Source of the DNA: Burkholderia sp. WP9
Lineage (GTDB): Bacteria; Pseudomonadota; Gammaproteobacteria; Burkholderiales; Burkholderiaceae
Length of the DNA: 64,000 nt
NCBI RefSeq assembly: GCF_900104795.1
Contig: NZ_FNTG01000001.1
Coordinates: 2,232,001-2,296,000, forward strand
Direction of reading: 5' to 3'
Shown: piece after piece, positions 46,332 to 55,288 of the stretch
Layout: each line of letters opens with the position of its first letter
How positions within the stretch are numbered: the stretch's first letter is position 1
Program-made: the position numbers and the translations under genes
The notes under the pieces: model-generated
The model's input: the letters and a program-made list of their open reading frames with translations, nothing else
Told to the model about the DNA's origin: nothing
The model's database searches: none

Positions 46332-46372
46332 GGGGCCGTCCCCGTTCGTGAAACCGCAAGGTCGTCCTTACG
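46332..46372 (-). ncRNA. Guanidine-II (mini-ykkC) riboswitch
   Basis: On the minus strand two hairpins with ACGR tetraloops are present: CGTAAGG-ACGA-CCTTGCG (46355-46372, seven pairs with one G-U) and GGGG-ACGG-CCCC (46332-46343), joined by an 11-nt linker. This is the published consensus of the mini-ykkC/guanidine-II class. The second hairpin ends 21 nt before the gdx start; the ribosome site GGAG lies in the interval, suggesting translational control. Confidence 0.93.
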
Positions 46373-46379
46373 AAATGTA

Positions 46380-46388
46380 ATTATACCA
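46380..46388 (-). promoter_or_regulatory. Extended -10 promoter of gdx
   Basis: On the minus strand TGGTATAAT is a perfect extended -10 element (TGnTATAAT). No -35 is obvious. The expected transcript start (around 46373) is immediately before the first riboswitch stem, which agrees with the small size of this riboswitch class. Confidence 0.75.
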
Positions 46389-46527
46389 GGACCGCCGGTA
46401 AGCCGCTGGGAGCGACTCGCGACAAGAGATCGCGCCGGCCGTGGCGGATTCACCACACTGCGCCGCCAGGCTGCGTCAACACACCGCATCACAGTGCGAC
46501 ATCACAGCGCCGCGTCATATCACCGCA

Positions 46528-47226
46528 TCAAGCCGCCCCCACCAGCCGGTATCCCACCCCGGTTTCCGTAATGATATGTTCCGGCTGCGCCGGATCGCGC
46601 TCGAGCTTGCCGCGCAGATGCGCCATATAGATGCGCAGATAGTGATGGCTCTCGACATGCGACGGCCCCCACACGTCGCGCAGCAACTGGCGGTGCGTGA
46701 GCACGCGGCCGGCGTGGCGCACCAGCGTGGCGAGCAGCCGGTATTCGATCGGCGTCAGATGGACGGCCGCGCCGTCGCGGCTCACCTGCCGCAAGGCCAG
46801 GTCGACGGTCACGGCGCCGAAGCGCACTTGCGGCGACTCGTTCGCACCACCCTGATTGCGCCGCCGCATATGCGCGCGGATTCGCGCGAGCAACTCGGAC
46901 ACGCCGAACGGCTTGGTGAGGTAGTCGTCCGCGCCGGCATCGAGCGCGGCGACTTTCTCGCTTTCCTGCGTGCGCGCCGACAGCACGATCACCGGCAATT
47001 CGCTCCAGCCGCGCAGTTCGCGGATCACGTCGAGGCCATCGGTGTCGGGCAGGCCAAGATCGACGATCACCAGATCGGGCTTGCGCGTGGCGGCTTCGAC
47101 GAGACCCTGCTTGCCGGTTTCGGCGTCGTGCACGACGATGCCCTCGCCTTCCAGCGCCGTTCGCACAAAGCGGCGAATCTGCTTTTCGTCTTCGATCAGG
47201 ACGACGGTGATGCTCGGGTCACTCAT
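46528..47226 (-). CDS. kdpE: KDP operon response regulator KdpE
   Basis: 232 residues from MSDPSITVVLIEDEKQIRRF. Receiver domain (residues about 5-118): acidic pocket in VLIEDE, phosphoacceptor Asp in LVIVDLGLPDTDGLDV, Lys in DYLTKPF. OmpR/PhoB winged-helix domain follows (about 130-230, HLTPIEYRLLATLVRHAG and ESHHYLRIYMAHLRGKLERD). It activates kdp under K+ limitation. It overlaps the kdpD end by 8 nt. Confidence 0.96.
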   Translation of the reverse strand: MSDPSITVVLIEDEKQIRRFVRTALEGEGIVVHDAETGKQGLVEAATRKPDLVIVDLGLPDTDGLDVIRELRGWSELPVIVLSARTQESEKVAALDAGADDYLTKPFGVSELLARIRAHMRRRNQGGANESPQVRFGAVTVDLALRQVSRDGAAVHLTPIEYRLLATLVRHAGRVLTHRQLLRDVWGPSHVESHHYLRIYMAHLRGKLERDPAQPEHIITETGVGYRLVGAA

Positions 47227-50056
47227 GGGTAGGCTTGGCAAGCGTGTTAGGAGTTGGTTCGCTGTCGGTGTCGGCGTGCGTCAAAGCATCGGCGCCTTCG
47301 TCTTCGAGTGCGTCCGGTGCGTCGGGCGGCGTTTCCACGGGCAGCGTGAACCAGAAGCGCGCGCCTTCCACATGGCCGTCCGCCGACACGCGATTGAGCG
47401 CGCCGATTGTACCGCCGTGCGCTTCCACGATCGCGCGGCAGATCGCAAGCCCGAGGCCGATGCCCGGCTTGGCCGACTCTTTCTCGCCTCGCGTGAACTT
47501 CTCGAACACGCGTGCTTCCATGCCGGCGGGCAGGCCCGGGCCGTCATCGTCGACAGTGACGCGCACGAACGACTTGCCGTCCGCGTCGAGACGCTGCGCG
47601 CCGATCGTCAACGGCGTGGTCGGCGCCGTGTATTTGGCCGCGTTCTCGAACAGGTTGGAAAAGAGGCGCTCCATCAGCACGGCGTCGAGGTGCAAGAGCG
47701 GCAAGTCGGCGGGCAACTTCACCTGCACCGGATGATTCGCCAGCACGCGTTTGCACGCGCGCAGCGCGGCGCCCACGGTTTCTTCGAGCAGCGTCCATTG
47801 CTGGTTCAGTTGCAGACTGCCCGCCTGCAGGCGGGCCATGTCGAGCAGATTCGTGACGATGCCCGTCATGCGCAGCGCTTCCTCGTGAATCGCTTCGACC
47901 AGTTCGCCGCTGGGCTGCGTATCAGGCGATTGCGCGAGCATCGACGAGAAGCCGACGATGGTCGTCAACGGCGTGCGCAGATCGTGCGAGATCGCCGACA
48001 ACAACGAGTTGCGCAGGCGCTCCGACTCCATGTTCACGAGCGCATCGCGCGCGATGTCCACGTAGTGCACCCGTTCCAGCGCGAGCGCGATCTGCGCGGC
48101 GAACGCGTCGAGCATGCGCTGCTGTTCGGGCACGTCGAGTTCGCCCTCGTTGCGCATCACGACCGCAAGCACGCCGCGCGTACGCATGGGCGCCTTCAGC
48201 GGCAGGTAGAGGGCCGCGGCGGCCGGCAGCGTATCGGTGCCGTGACCGGCCGGCTTCTGCTGATCGTAGACCCATTGGCCGACGTCGCTATCGAGCATCT
48301 CGCCTTCGAGCGTGACCGCCGCGTCGGGATCCTCGATCTTCTGTTTGACCTGATCGGCGCTATCCGGCAACAGAATCGCGACGCGTGCGCCGAACACCTC
48401 GCTCACATGACGGCTGCCTATGCCGACGATCTGCTCCGTGGTCAACGCCGCGGCCAGCTCGCGCGCCATCGCGTACATCGCGCCGGTGCGTTGCTCGCGC
48501 CGCCGCGCCACGCTCGCCTCGCGGCGCAGACTCGAGGTGAGATGGCTGATCACTAGCGAGGTCAGCAGCATGCCGAAGAAGGTCAGCAGATACTGCGTGT
48601 CCGAGACCGACAGCGACATGCGCGGCGGCACGAAGAAGAAATCGAACGCGGCCACGCTCATGAACGACAGCACCACACCCGGCCCGCGCCCGAGCTTCAC
48701 CGCGGCGAAGATCACGCCGAGCAGATACAGCATGACGAGGTTGGTCAGATCGATATGGTCGATCAACTGGCTCGACAGCAAGGTGATGGCCGCGCAGATC
48801 GCCAGCGCGAAAGCGTAGGCGCGCGGCGGCGAGCGGCGTTCGCGCGCGGCGCTCAATGCATCGCGCCAGGCGTTCGCGGTGGTGTTCAAAAGATGCCGAT
48901 GCTCGCCGCCGTCGCGCTCAGAAGAAGCGCGAATCAGCGTGAGATCGAGATCGCCCGCTGCCGTTTCGGCAATACGCTCGCCGAGGGGCTTGCGCAACCA
49001 GCGCTGCAGGCCCGTGCGCGCCGACGCGCCGGCCACGAGCTTCGACACGTTGCGAGCCTGCGCGTAGCCGATCAATGCGGCGGCCGCGTCGGCACCCGCC
49101 AGCGTCGCGGTTTCGGCGCCGAGTTCAGCGGCGAGCTTCAGCGCGTTCAGCGTGCGTTCACGGCGCGCATCCGGCAAACGCTGCAGCGCGGGCGTCTCGA
49201 CATAGACGGCAATCCAGTCGGCCTTCAGGCTGGCGGCAAGGCGCGCCGCCGCGCGCACCAGCATCGGCGCTTCCGGGCCGGGGCCGACGCACACCAGCAA
49301 GCGCTCGCGCGCCTGCCAGATGCGCTGGATCGAACGGTCGGCGCGATACTCCCGCATCTGCGCATCGACGCGATCCGCGGTGCGGCGCAGCGCCAGCTCG
49401 CGCAACGCGATCAAGTTGCCTTTGCGAAAGAAGTTGCGCACCGCGCGTTCGGCCTGCTGCGGCAAATACACTTTGCCATCGCGCATGCGGTCGAGCAGTT
49501 CCTCGGCGGGCAAGTCGACCAGCGTGACTTCGTCGGCGCGGTCGAACACGCGATCCGGCACGGTCTCCCAGACGCGAATGCCGGTGATCTGTCCGACCAC
49601 GTCGTTCAGACTTTCGAGGTGCTGGACGTTGACCGTCGTATAGACGTCGATGCCCGCGTCGAGCAGTTCGTAGACATCCTGCCAGCGCTTCAGGTGGCGC
49701 GCGCCCTGCACGTTCGAATGCGCGAGTTCGTCGACGAGAATCAGTTGCGGCTTGCGGGCGAGCGCGGCGTCCAGATCGAACTCGCCGAGCTTGCGGCCGC
49801 GATACTCGATCTGCGCGAGCGGCAGCACGTCGAGGCCTTCGAGCAGCGCCGCGGTTTCGCTGCGGCCATGGGTTTCGGCGATGCCGACCACCACGTCCGC
49901 GCCTTCATCGTAACGGCGGCGCGCGGCCTGCAACATCGCATAGGTTTTGCCGACGCCCGCCGACGCGCCGAAAAAAATCTTCAGCCTGCCTCGCTGACGT
50001 TTTTCTTCGTCGCGTTGCAGCTTGTCGAGCAGCTCATCGGGATCGGGGCGGTTCAT
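47219..50056 (-). CDS. kdpD: Potassium sensor histidine kinase KdpD
   Basis: 945 residues from MNRPDPDELLDKLQRDEEKR (a TTG two codons earlier is possible). The N-terminal KdpD domain has Walker A FFGASAGVGKTYAMLQ, then a universal-stress-like domain (LLVCVGPGPEAPMLVRAAAR). Four membrane helices follow (about 400-500, LICAAITLLSSQLID region), then a GAF-like domain (about 520-650). The kinase core has the phospho-acceptor histidine in LLSAISHDLRTPLTTIVGFS and ATPase boxes VDDDGPGLPAG and GIGLGLAICRAIVEAHGG. It senses K+ and osmotic state and phosphorylates KdpE. A 223-nt gap with a hairpin precedes it. Confidence 0.97.
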   Translation of the reverse strand: MNRPDPDELLDKLQRDEEKRQRGRLKIFFGASAGVGKTYAMLQAARRRYDEGADVVVGIAETHGRSETAALLEGLDVLPLAQIEYRGRKLGEFDLDAALARKPQLILVDELAHSNVQGARHLKRWQDVYELLDAGIDVYTTVNVQHLESLNDVVGQITGIRVWETVPDRVFDRADEVTLVDLPAEELLDRMRDGKVYLPQQAERAVRNFFRKGNLIALRELALRRTADRVDAQMREYRADRSIQRIWQARERLLVCVGPGPEAPMLVRAAARLAASLKADWIAVYVETPALQRLPDARRERTLNALKLAAELGAETATLAGADAAAALIGYAQARNVSKLVAGASARTGLQRWLRKPLGERIAETAAGDLDLTLIRASSERDGGEHRHLLNTTANAWRDALSAARERRSPPRAYAFALAICAAITLLSSQLIDHIDLTNLVMLYLLGVIFAAVKLGRGPGVVLSFMSVAAFDFFFVPPRMSLSVSDTQYLLTFFGMLLTSLVISHLTSSLRREASVARRREQRTGAMYAMARELAAALTTEQIVGIGSRHVSEVFGARVAILLPDSADQVKQKIEDPDAAVTLEGEMLDSDVGQWVYDQQKPAGHGTDTLPAAAALYLPLKAPMRTRGVLAVVMRNEGELDVPEQQRMLDAFAAQIALALERVHYVDIARDALVNMESERLRNSLLSAISHDLRTPLTTIVGFSSMLAQSPDTQPSGELVEAIHEEALRMTGIVTNLLDMARLQAGSLQLNQQWTLLEETVGAALRACKRVLANHPVQVKLPADLPLLHLDAVLMERLFSNLFENAAKYTAPTTPLTIGAQRLDADGKSFVRVTVDDDGPGLPAGMEARVFEKFTRGEKESAKPGIGLGLAICRAIVEAHGGTIGALNRVSADGHVEGARFWFTLPVETPPDAPDALEDEGADALTHADTDSEPTPNTLAKPTHE

Positions 50057-50220
50057 GCTCAATGGTTTTCATCGTTGGACGAGCGTCAGTCTACGCATGG
50101 TGGCACGGCGGCGGCGCGGCCGCAAATGGCGGGGGCCGCTCATGGCGGCCAGCACAGATCGCTTCGCGCCGCGGCTACGCTCATGCCGCACCGCCATCAT
50201 GCGCGCTACGCCGCGCCGTC

Positions 50221-50256
50221 AAAAGCCAAAGGCGGAGTCGCGAGGACGCCGCCTTT
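50221..50256 (-). terminator. Hairpin between kdpC and kdpD, possible partial terminator
   Basis: aaaggcgg and ccgccttt form an 8-bp stem extended by gtc/gac around a 5-nt loop, 24 nt after the kdpC stop. On the minus strand the T run (GGCTTTT) starts 3 nt after the stem. It may reduce, not stop, transcription into kdpDE. Confidence 0.6.
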
Positions 50257-50279
50257 GCGAAACGCTGCGCCTCAGAGGC

Positions 50280-50858
50280 TCAGCCGCGCTTCATCTCGTC
50301 CAGCGCCAGGTTCAGTTGCAGCACGTTCACGCGCGGCTCGCCCAGAATGCCGAACTGACGGCCGCTCGTATAACGGTCCACCAGCGCCTGCACGTCGTTC
50401 GGCGCGAGCTTGCGAGCCTTGGCGACGCGCTCGATCTGATAAGCCGCCGCAGCCGGGCTGATCTCAGGATCGAGACCGCTGCCCGACGACGTCACCAGAT
50501 CGACCGGCACCGGCTTGGACATATCCGTGCCGGCGGCTTTCAGCGCGTCGATGCGGCCTTTGATTTCGTCGAGCAAGGCCGGGTTGGTCGGGCCGAGATT
50601 CGACCCGCTCGAACCCTGCGCGTTGTACGGCATCGGGCTGGTGGCCGACAGACGGCCCCAGAAGTACTGCGGCGCGTCGAACTGCTGGCCGATCAGCTTC
50701 GAGCCGACCACCTTGCCGTCCTGTTCGAGCATGCTGCCGTTGGCCTGATCGTGGAAGGCCGCCTGACCGACAGCGGTCATCACCGCCGGATAAGCCAGCC
50801 CCGTGACGGCGGTGAGCACCGCGAACAGCACGATCAACGGACGGAACAGATTTTTCAT
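50280..50858 (-). CDS. kdpC: Potassium-transporting ATPase subunit C
   Basis: 192 residues with one N-terminal membrane helix (about 7-28, [20 protein letters not shown]). KdpC is the periplasmic-side subunit that stabilises KdpA-KdpB. Signatures are [39 protein letters not shown] and [18 protein letters not shown]. It lies 34 nt after kdpB. Confidence 0.97.
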   Translation of the reverse strand: MKNLFRPLIVLFAVLTAVTGLAYPAVMTAVGQAAFHDQANGSMLEQDGKVVGSKLIGQQFDAPQYFWGRLSATSPMPYNAQGSSGSNLGPTNPALLDEIKGRIDALKAAGTDMSKPVPVDLVTSSGSGLDPEISPAAAAYQIERVAKARKLAPNDVQALVDRYTSGRQFGILGEPRVNVLQLNLALDEMKRG

Positions 50859-50892
50859 GATGAATGATTCCTCTTGAACTAGCGACTAGCGC

Positions 50893-52977
50893 TCAGACCC
50901 AACCGAACGCGGCCAGCACCATATCGATCAGCTTGATGCCGATGAACGGCACGATGATCCCGCCCAAACCGTAAATGAGCAGATTGCGGCGCAGCAGGAT
51001 CGCCGCACCCAGCGCGCGATAACGCACGCCCTTGAGCGCCAGCGGAATGAGCAGCACGATGATCAGCGCGTTGAAGATCACCGCCGACATGATCGCCGAA
51101 GCCGGCGTGGCCAGATGCATCACGTTCAGCGCGTTCAGTGCCGGATAGGTCGTGGCGAACGCAGCCGGAATGATCGCGAAGTATTTGGCGACGTCGTTGG
51201 CGATCGAGAACGTGGTGAGCGAGCCGCGGGTCATCAGCATCTGCTTGCCGATCTCGACGATCTCGATCAGCTTGGTCGGATTCGAATCGAGGTCGACCAT
51301 GTTGCCCGCTTCCTTCGCGGCCTGCGTGCCGGTGTTCATCGCCACCGCGACATCGGCCTGCGCGAGCGCCGGGGCGTCGTTGGTGCCGTCGCCTGTCATC
51401 GCGACGAGGCGGCCTTCGGCCTGGTGCGCGCGGATCGTGGAGAGCTTCGCTTCCGGCGTGGCTTCGGCGAGGAAATCGTCGACGCCAGCTTCAGCGGCGA
51501 TCGCGGCGGCGGTCAAGCGGTTGTCGCCCGTCACCATGATGGTCTTGATACCCATCTTGCGCAGTTCGGCGAAACGTTCCTTGATGCCGCCCTTCACCAC
51601 GTCCTTCAACTCGATCACGCCGAGCACGCGCGCGCCCTGCTCGCCCTTCTCCGCGACCACGAGCGGCGTGCTGCCGCGGCGCGCGACTTCGGCGACCGCG
51701 TTGCTGACTTCATTCGGGAAACGTCCGCCGTTGGCTTCGACATAGTTCTTCACTGCGTCGGCCGCGCCCTTGCGGATTTCACGGCCCGGCAGATCGACGC
51801 CGCTCATGCGCGTTTGCGCGGTGAACGCGAGGAACACAGCATGCAGCGACGCCATATCGCGTTGACGGATATTGAAGCGCTGTTTCGCCAGCACGACGAT
51901 ACTGCGGCCTTCCGGCGTTTCATCGGCGAGCGACGAGAGTTGCGCCGCGTCCGCGAGCGCTTCTTCCGTCAAGCCCGGCGCGGGCACGAATTGCGACGCC
52001 TGGCGATTGCCGAGCGTGATGGTGCCGGTCTTGTCGAGCAGCAGCACGTCGACGTCGCCGGCGGCTTCCACCGCGCGGCCCGAGGTGGCGATCACGTTGG
52101 CCTGCATCATGCGGCTCATGCCGGCCACGCCGATCGCGGACAACAACCCGCCGATGGTGGTCGGAATCAGACACACCAGCAGCGCGACCAGCGCGGTGAT
52201 CGTCACCACGTGGCCGGCCTTTGCGGCTTCGACCGAGAACATCGAGAACGGCAGCAGCGTGGCGGTGGCCAACAGCATGACGATCGTCAACGCGACCAGC
52301 AAAATGGTCAGCGCGATTTCGTTCGGCGTCTTCTGACGCTTCGCGCCTTCCACCATCGCGATCATGCGGTCGAGGAACGCCTCGCCCGGGTTCGCCGTGA
52401 CGCGCACCACGATCCAGTCCGACAGCACGCGCGTGCCGCCCGTCACCGACGAAAAGTCGCCGCCCGACTCGCGGATCACCGGCGCGGATTCGCCCGTGAT
52501 TGCCGATTCGTCGACCGACGCGACACCTTCGACCACTTCGCCGTCGGCCGGAATCACGTCACCGGTTTCGACCAGCACGACGTCGCCCTTGCGCAGGTCG
52601 GAAGCCGTCACAATGCGGATCGGCGACTTCGGATGCGGCTCGTTCAACTTCTTGGCCATCACGTCTTTCTTCGCGCTGCGCAGCGACGCCGCCTGGGCCT
52701 TCGAGCGGCCTTCGGCGAGCGCTTCCGCGAAGTTGGCGAACAGCACCGTGAACCACAGCCACAAGGTGACCGCGAGAATGAAGCCCGCGGGCGCCTCGGC
52801 CTGGCCGCCGAGCGCGGCGATCCAGAGAATGGTGGTGAGAATGCTGCCCACGTACACGCAGAACATCACCGGATTGCGGAACTGCGTGCGCGGCGTGAGC
52901 TTCTTGAAGGAGTCCACGATCGCCGGGCGCACCAGCGCCGGGTCGAACATGGACCTGGTTGCATTATGTTCAGTCAT
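50893..52977 (-). CDS. kdpB: Potassium-transporting ATPase ATP-binding subunit B
   Basis: 694 residues, a P-type ATPase with seven membrane helices. The phosphorylated aspartate is in [19 protein letters not shown] is present ([14 protein letters not shown]), and the hinge motif is [17 protein letters not shown]. It hydrolyses ATP to drive K+ uptake through KdpA. It lies 52 nt after kdpA. Confidence 0.98.
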   Translation of the reverse strand: MTEHNATRSMFDPALVRPAIVDSFKKLTPRTQFRNPVMFCVYVGSILTTILWIAALGGQAEAPAGFILAVTLWLWFTVLFANFAEALAEGRSKAQAASLRSAKKDVMAKKLNEPHPKSPIRIVTASDLRKGDVVLVETGDVIPADGEVVEGVASVDESAITGESAPVIRESGGDFSSVTGGTRVLSDWIVVRVTANPGEAFLDRMIAMVEGAKRQKTPNEIALTILLVALTIVMLLATATLLPFSMFSVEAAKAGHVVTITALVALLVCLIPTTIGGLLSAIGVAGMSRMMQANVIATSGRAVEAAGDVDVLLLDKTGTITLGNRQASQFVPAPGLTEEALADAAQLSSLADETPEGRSIVVLAKQRFNIRQRDMASLHAVFLAFTAQTRMSGVDLPGREIRKGAADAVKNYVEANGGRFPNEVSNAVAEVARRGSTPLVVAEKGEQGARVLGVIELKDVVKGGIKERFAELRKMGIKTIMVTGDNRLTAAAIAAEAGVDDFLAEATPEAKLSTIRAHQAEGRLVAMTGDGTNDAPALAQADVAVAMNTGTQAAKEAGNMVDLDSNPTKLIEIVEIGKQMLMTRGSLTTFSIANDVAKYFAIIPAAFATTYPALNALNVMHLATPASAIMSAVIFNALIIVLLIPLALKGVRYRALGAAILLRRNLLIYGLGGIIVPFIGIKLIDMVLAAFGWV

Positions 52978-53029
52978 TGAATCCTCGAATTTCCCGTTTG
53001 CGCGTGATCACTCGTTTTCATCGCGGGTC

Positions 53030-54835
53030 TCAATGGGCGCCCATCATCATCAGATGTTCGACACCAGGACCCAGCGCGAGCGCAGGCACATAAGTCAGCG
53101 CGCCGACCAGCAGCACCGTGCCGAGCAGCAGCACGACGAACAGCGGTCCATGCGTGGGCAGCGTGCCGCCGGTCACGCCGATGCGCTTTTTCGCGGCGAG
53201 CGAGCCGGCAATCGCGAGCACCGGAACGATCGTGCCGAAGCGGCCGAACCACATCGCGATCGCCGTGAGCCAGTTGTAGAACGGCGTGCCCACCGTGAGG
53301 CCCGCGAACGCACTGCCGTTGTTGTTGGCGGCCGAGCTGAACGCGTAGAGGATTTCAGAGAAACCGTGCGCGCCGGGGTTGAGAATGCCGGCCTTGCCCG
53401 CGTCGCTCAACACCGCGATCGAGGTGCCCACCAGCACCAGCAGCGGCGTGAGCAGCACGACGATCGACACCATCTTCATCTCGTACGCTTCGATCTTCTT
53501 GCCGACGTATTCCGGCGTGCGACCGATCATCAGGCCCGCCACGAACACGGCCAGCAGCGCGAACACGAGCATCCCGTACATACCGGAACCCACGCCGCCG
53601 AAGATCACTTCGCCCAGTTGCATCAGCAGCATCGGATACAGGCCGCCGATCGGCGTCAGCGAATCGTGCGTGTTGGCGACCGCGCCGCACGAAGCCGCAG
53701 TGGTCGCAACCGTGAAGATGCCCGACTGCGCGATGCCGAAGCGCGTTTCCTTGCCTTCCGCATTGCCGCCCGACTGCAACGCATTGGCCGATTGATCGAC
53801 GTGCAATGCGGCGATAGCCGGATTGCCGGTCTGCTCCGCGCTGATTTCGCCGAACACGCAAACCGCGAAAGCGATCGTCATCGCGGCGAGCACGGCCACG
53901 CCTTGCCGGCGGTCCGCGATCATGCGACCGAACACCAGCGCCAGCGCCGCCGGGATGAGCAGGATCGAGAAGATCTGCAGGAAGTTCGAGAACGGCGTCG
54001 GGTTTTCGTACGGATGCGCCGAGTTGCCGTTAAAGAAGCCGCCGCCGTTAGTGCCCAGCATCTTGATCGCTTCCTGCGATGCAACCGGACCCATGGCGAG
54101 CGTTTGCGTCTTCACCGGCGTATCGACCGTCACCGGATTGCCCTTCGCGTCCTTCACCGGATTGCCTTGTGCGTCGAGCTTCGGCGCGGCATACGTGGTG
54201 GTCTGCAAGGTCGGCACGTCTTCATACGACTTGAAGTTCTGGATCACGCCCTGGCTCATCAACAGCGCCGCGATGATCGCCGACATGGGCAGCAGCACGT
54301 AGAGCGTCGCGCGCGTCAGGTCGACCCAGAAATTGCCGATGGTTTGCGCGGTGTGGCGCGCAAAGCCGCGAATCAACGCGATCACCACCACGATGCCGGT
54401 GGCGGCCGAGAAGAAGTTCTGCACGGTGAAACCGAGCATTTGCGTGAGATAGCCGACGGTTTGTTCCGGCGTGTAATCCTGCCAGTTCGTGTTGGTCACG
54501 AAACTGACTGCCGTGTTGAACGCGCCGTCCACCGTCATCGGGCCGAACTGTTGCGGGTTGCCCGGCAGCCAGCCTTGCACGCGCAACAGTACATAGAGAA
54601 ACGCCACGCCGAGCGTGTTGAACGCGATCGTGGCGATCGCATAGTGCTTCCAGCTCATTTCCGTGGAAGGATCGACGCCCGCGATGCGATACAGCAAGCG
54701 CTCGACGGGACCGCCGAGGCGCACCACGCGCGAGCTGCCGTCCATCACGGCGCTCAGATAACGGGCCATCGGCACCGCGGCCGCCAGCAGCACGACGATG
54801 AACAGGCCCGCTTGCAGGACATTGTTGGAGTTCAT
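53030..54835 (-). CDS. kdpA: Potassium-transporting ATPase subunit A (K+ channel-like)
   Basis: 601 residues with ten or more membrane helices and four pore-loop segments of the SKT superfamily: VSFVTNTNWQDYTPEQTVGY, KMLGTNGGGFFNGNSAHPYE, ATTAASCGAVANTHDSLTPI and YAFSSAANNNGSAFAGL. It selects K+ in the outer part of the membrane and passes it to KdpB. A periplasmic loop near residues 205-235 (QGNPVKDAKGNPVTVDTPVK) is hydrophilic. The start overlaps the kdpF stop (ATGA). Confidence 0.97.
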   Translation of the reverse strand: MNSNNVLQAGLFIVVLLAAAVPMARYLSAVMDGSSRVVRLGGPVERLLYRIAGVDPSTEMSWKHYAIATIAFNTLGVAFLYVLLRVQGWLPGNPQQFGPMTVDGAFNTAVSFVTNTNWQDYTPEQTVGYLTQMLGFTVQNFFSAATGIVVVIALIRGFARHTAQTIGNFWVDLTRATLYVLLPMSAIIAALLMSQGVIQNFKSYEDVPTLQTTTYAAPKLDAQGNPVKDAKGNPVTVDTPVKTQTLAMGPVASQEAIKMLGTNGGGFFNGNSAHPYENPTPFSNFLQIFSILLIPAALALVFGRMIADRRQGVAVLAAMTIAFAVCVFGEISAEQTGNPAIAALHVDQSANALQSGGNAEGKETRFGIAQSGIFTVATTAASCGAVANTHDSLTPIGGLYPMLLMQLGEVIFGGVGSGMYGMLVFALLAVFVAGLMIGRTPEYVGKKIEAYEMKMVSIVVLLTPLLVLVGTSIAVLSDAGKAGILNPGAHGFSEILYAFSSAANNNGSAFAGLTVGTPFYNWLTAIAMWFGRFGTIVPVLAIAGSLAAKKRIGVTGGTLPTHGPLFVVLLLGTVLLVGALTYVPALALGPGVEHLMMMGAH

Positions 54836-54924
54836 TCAATGTCCTCCGCGCGCAGCAGCGCATAGACCAGGTACACGAACAGCAGCGCGGTCGCCGCACC
54901 GGACAACCAGAGAATCCAGCTCAT
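54832..54924 (-). CDS. kdpF: Potassium-transporting ATPase subunit F
   Basis: 30 residues, a single membrane helix (LWLSGAATALLFVYLVYALL), typical of KdpF, which stabilises the KdpABC complex. It overlaps the upstream 37-codon gene by four bases (ATGA) and kdpA by four bases (ATGA). The identification rests on length, hydrophobicity and position. Confidence 0.88.
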   Translation of the reverse strand: MSWILWLSGAATALLFVYLVYALLRAEDIE

Positions 54925-55034
54925 GAGCGCGCTCCCTGACCACGGCGGAACTGCATCAACTTCTCGCAGCCGGCAATTAACGCAAAGGTCAGTGCGGCGA
55001 ACAGCACCAAGCCCCCGACATACAGCACATCCAT
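54921..55034 (-). CDS. Unnamed 37-aa membrane protein preceding kdpF
   Basis: ATG at 55034 with GGAG seven bases ahead; the frame reads MDVLYVGGLVLFAALTFALI and then AGCEKLMQFRRGQGARS before TGA. One membrane helix (residues about 5-23) followed by a Cys-Glu and a positively charged tail. Its stop overlaps the kdpF ATG by four bases, so it is the true first gene of the kdp operon. It does not resemble KdpF. I recall similar unannotated small proteins before kdpF in other proteobacteria, but cannot name a family. It may be a further accessory subunit. Confidence 0.75.
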   Translation of the reverse strand: MDVLYVGGLVLFAALTFALIAGCEKLMQFRRGQGARS

Positions 55035-55097
55035 TTTTGTTCTCCATTACACGGACTTTGGATGGGTGCAACGTTATGCCGAACCGCGTAAAGGGCT

Positions 55098-55131
55098 GGT
55101 CAAAGATGGGAGGGCGTGTATAAAAATCGCG
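55098..55131 (-). promoter_or_regulatory. Candidate kdp promoter region with KdpE-type site
   Basis: On the minus strand, CGCGATTTTTATA (55119-55131) matches the ATTTTTATAC start of the E. coli KdpE site as I recall it. TTGACC (-35, 55098-55103) follows 15 nt later, with a weak CATAAC -10 (55073-55078) at 19 bp. It lies about 65-95 nt ahead of the first kdp gene. Confidence 0.5.
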
Positions 55132-55258
55132 TAAACGGGAAAGGCCGTTCCATCGCAAGACGGAACGGCCTTGTGCATGCCTGGCATGGGTTTACGGCGT
55201 GACGCGCCGGCTTTTCCAGTGCGTCGAGCGCGACTTCGAGGAACGCGCGATTTTTATA
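55119..55258. repeat. 13-bp inverted repeat flanking the kdp-side terminator
   Basis: tataaaaatcgcg (55119-55131) is repeated in inverse orientation as cgcgatttttata (55246-55258), 114 nt apart. One arm is the candidate KdpE site; the second arm could be another binding site, allowing looping, or chance. Confidence 0.6.
55141..55172. terminator. Terminator between the second quinone oxidoreductase and kdp
   Basis: aaggccgttcc and ggaacggcctt pair over 11 bp, with an inner 2-bp stem around GCAA. It lies 117 nt after the stop of the downstream minus-strand gene. The minus strand side ends in a short TTTCCC tail, so strength is uncertain. Confidence 0.65.
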
Positions 55259-55288
55259 GGGCTGACGGCACGTTTATGCCGCGACGCC

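Noticed and set aside
52364..54865. 833-aa open frame antisense to kdpA/kdpB
   Set aside because: It overlaps two confirmed genes on the other strand and lacks any domain.
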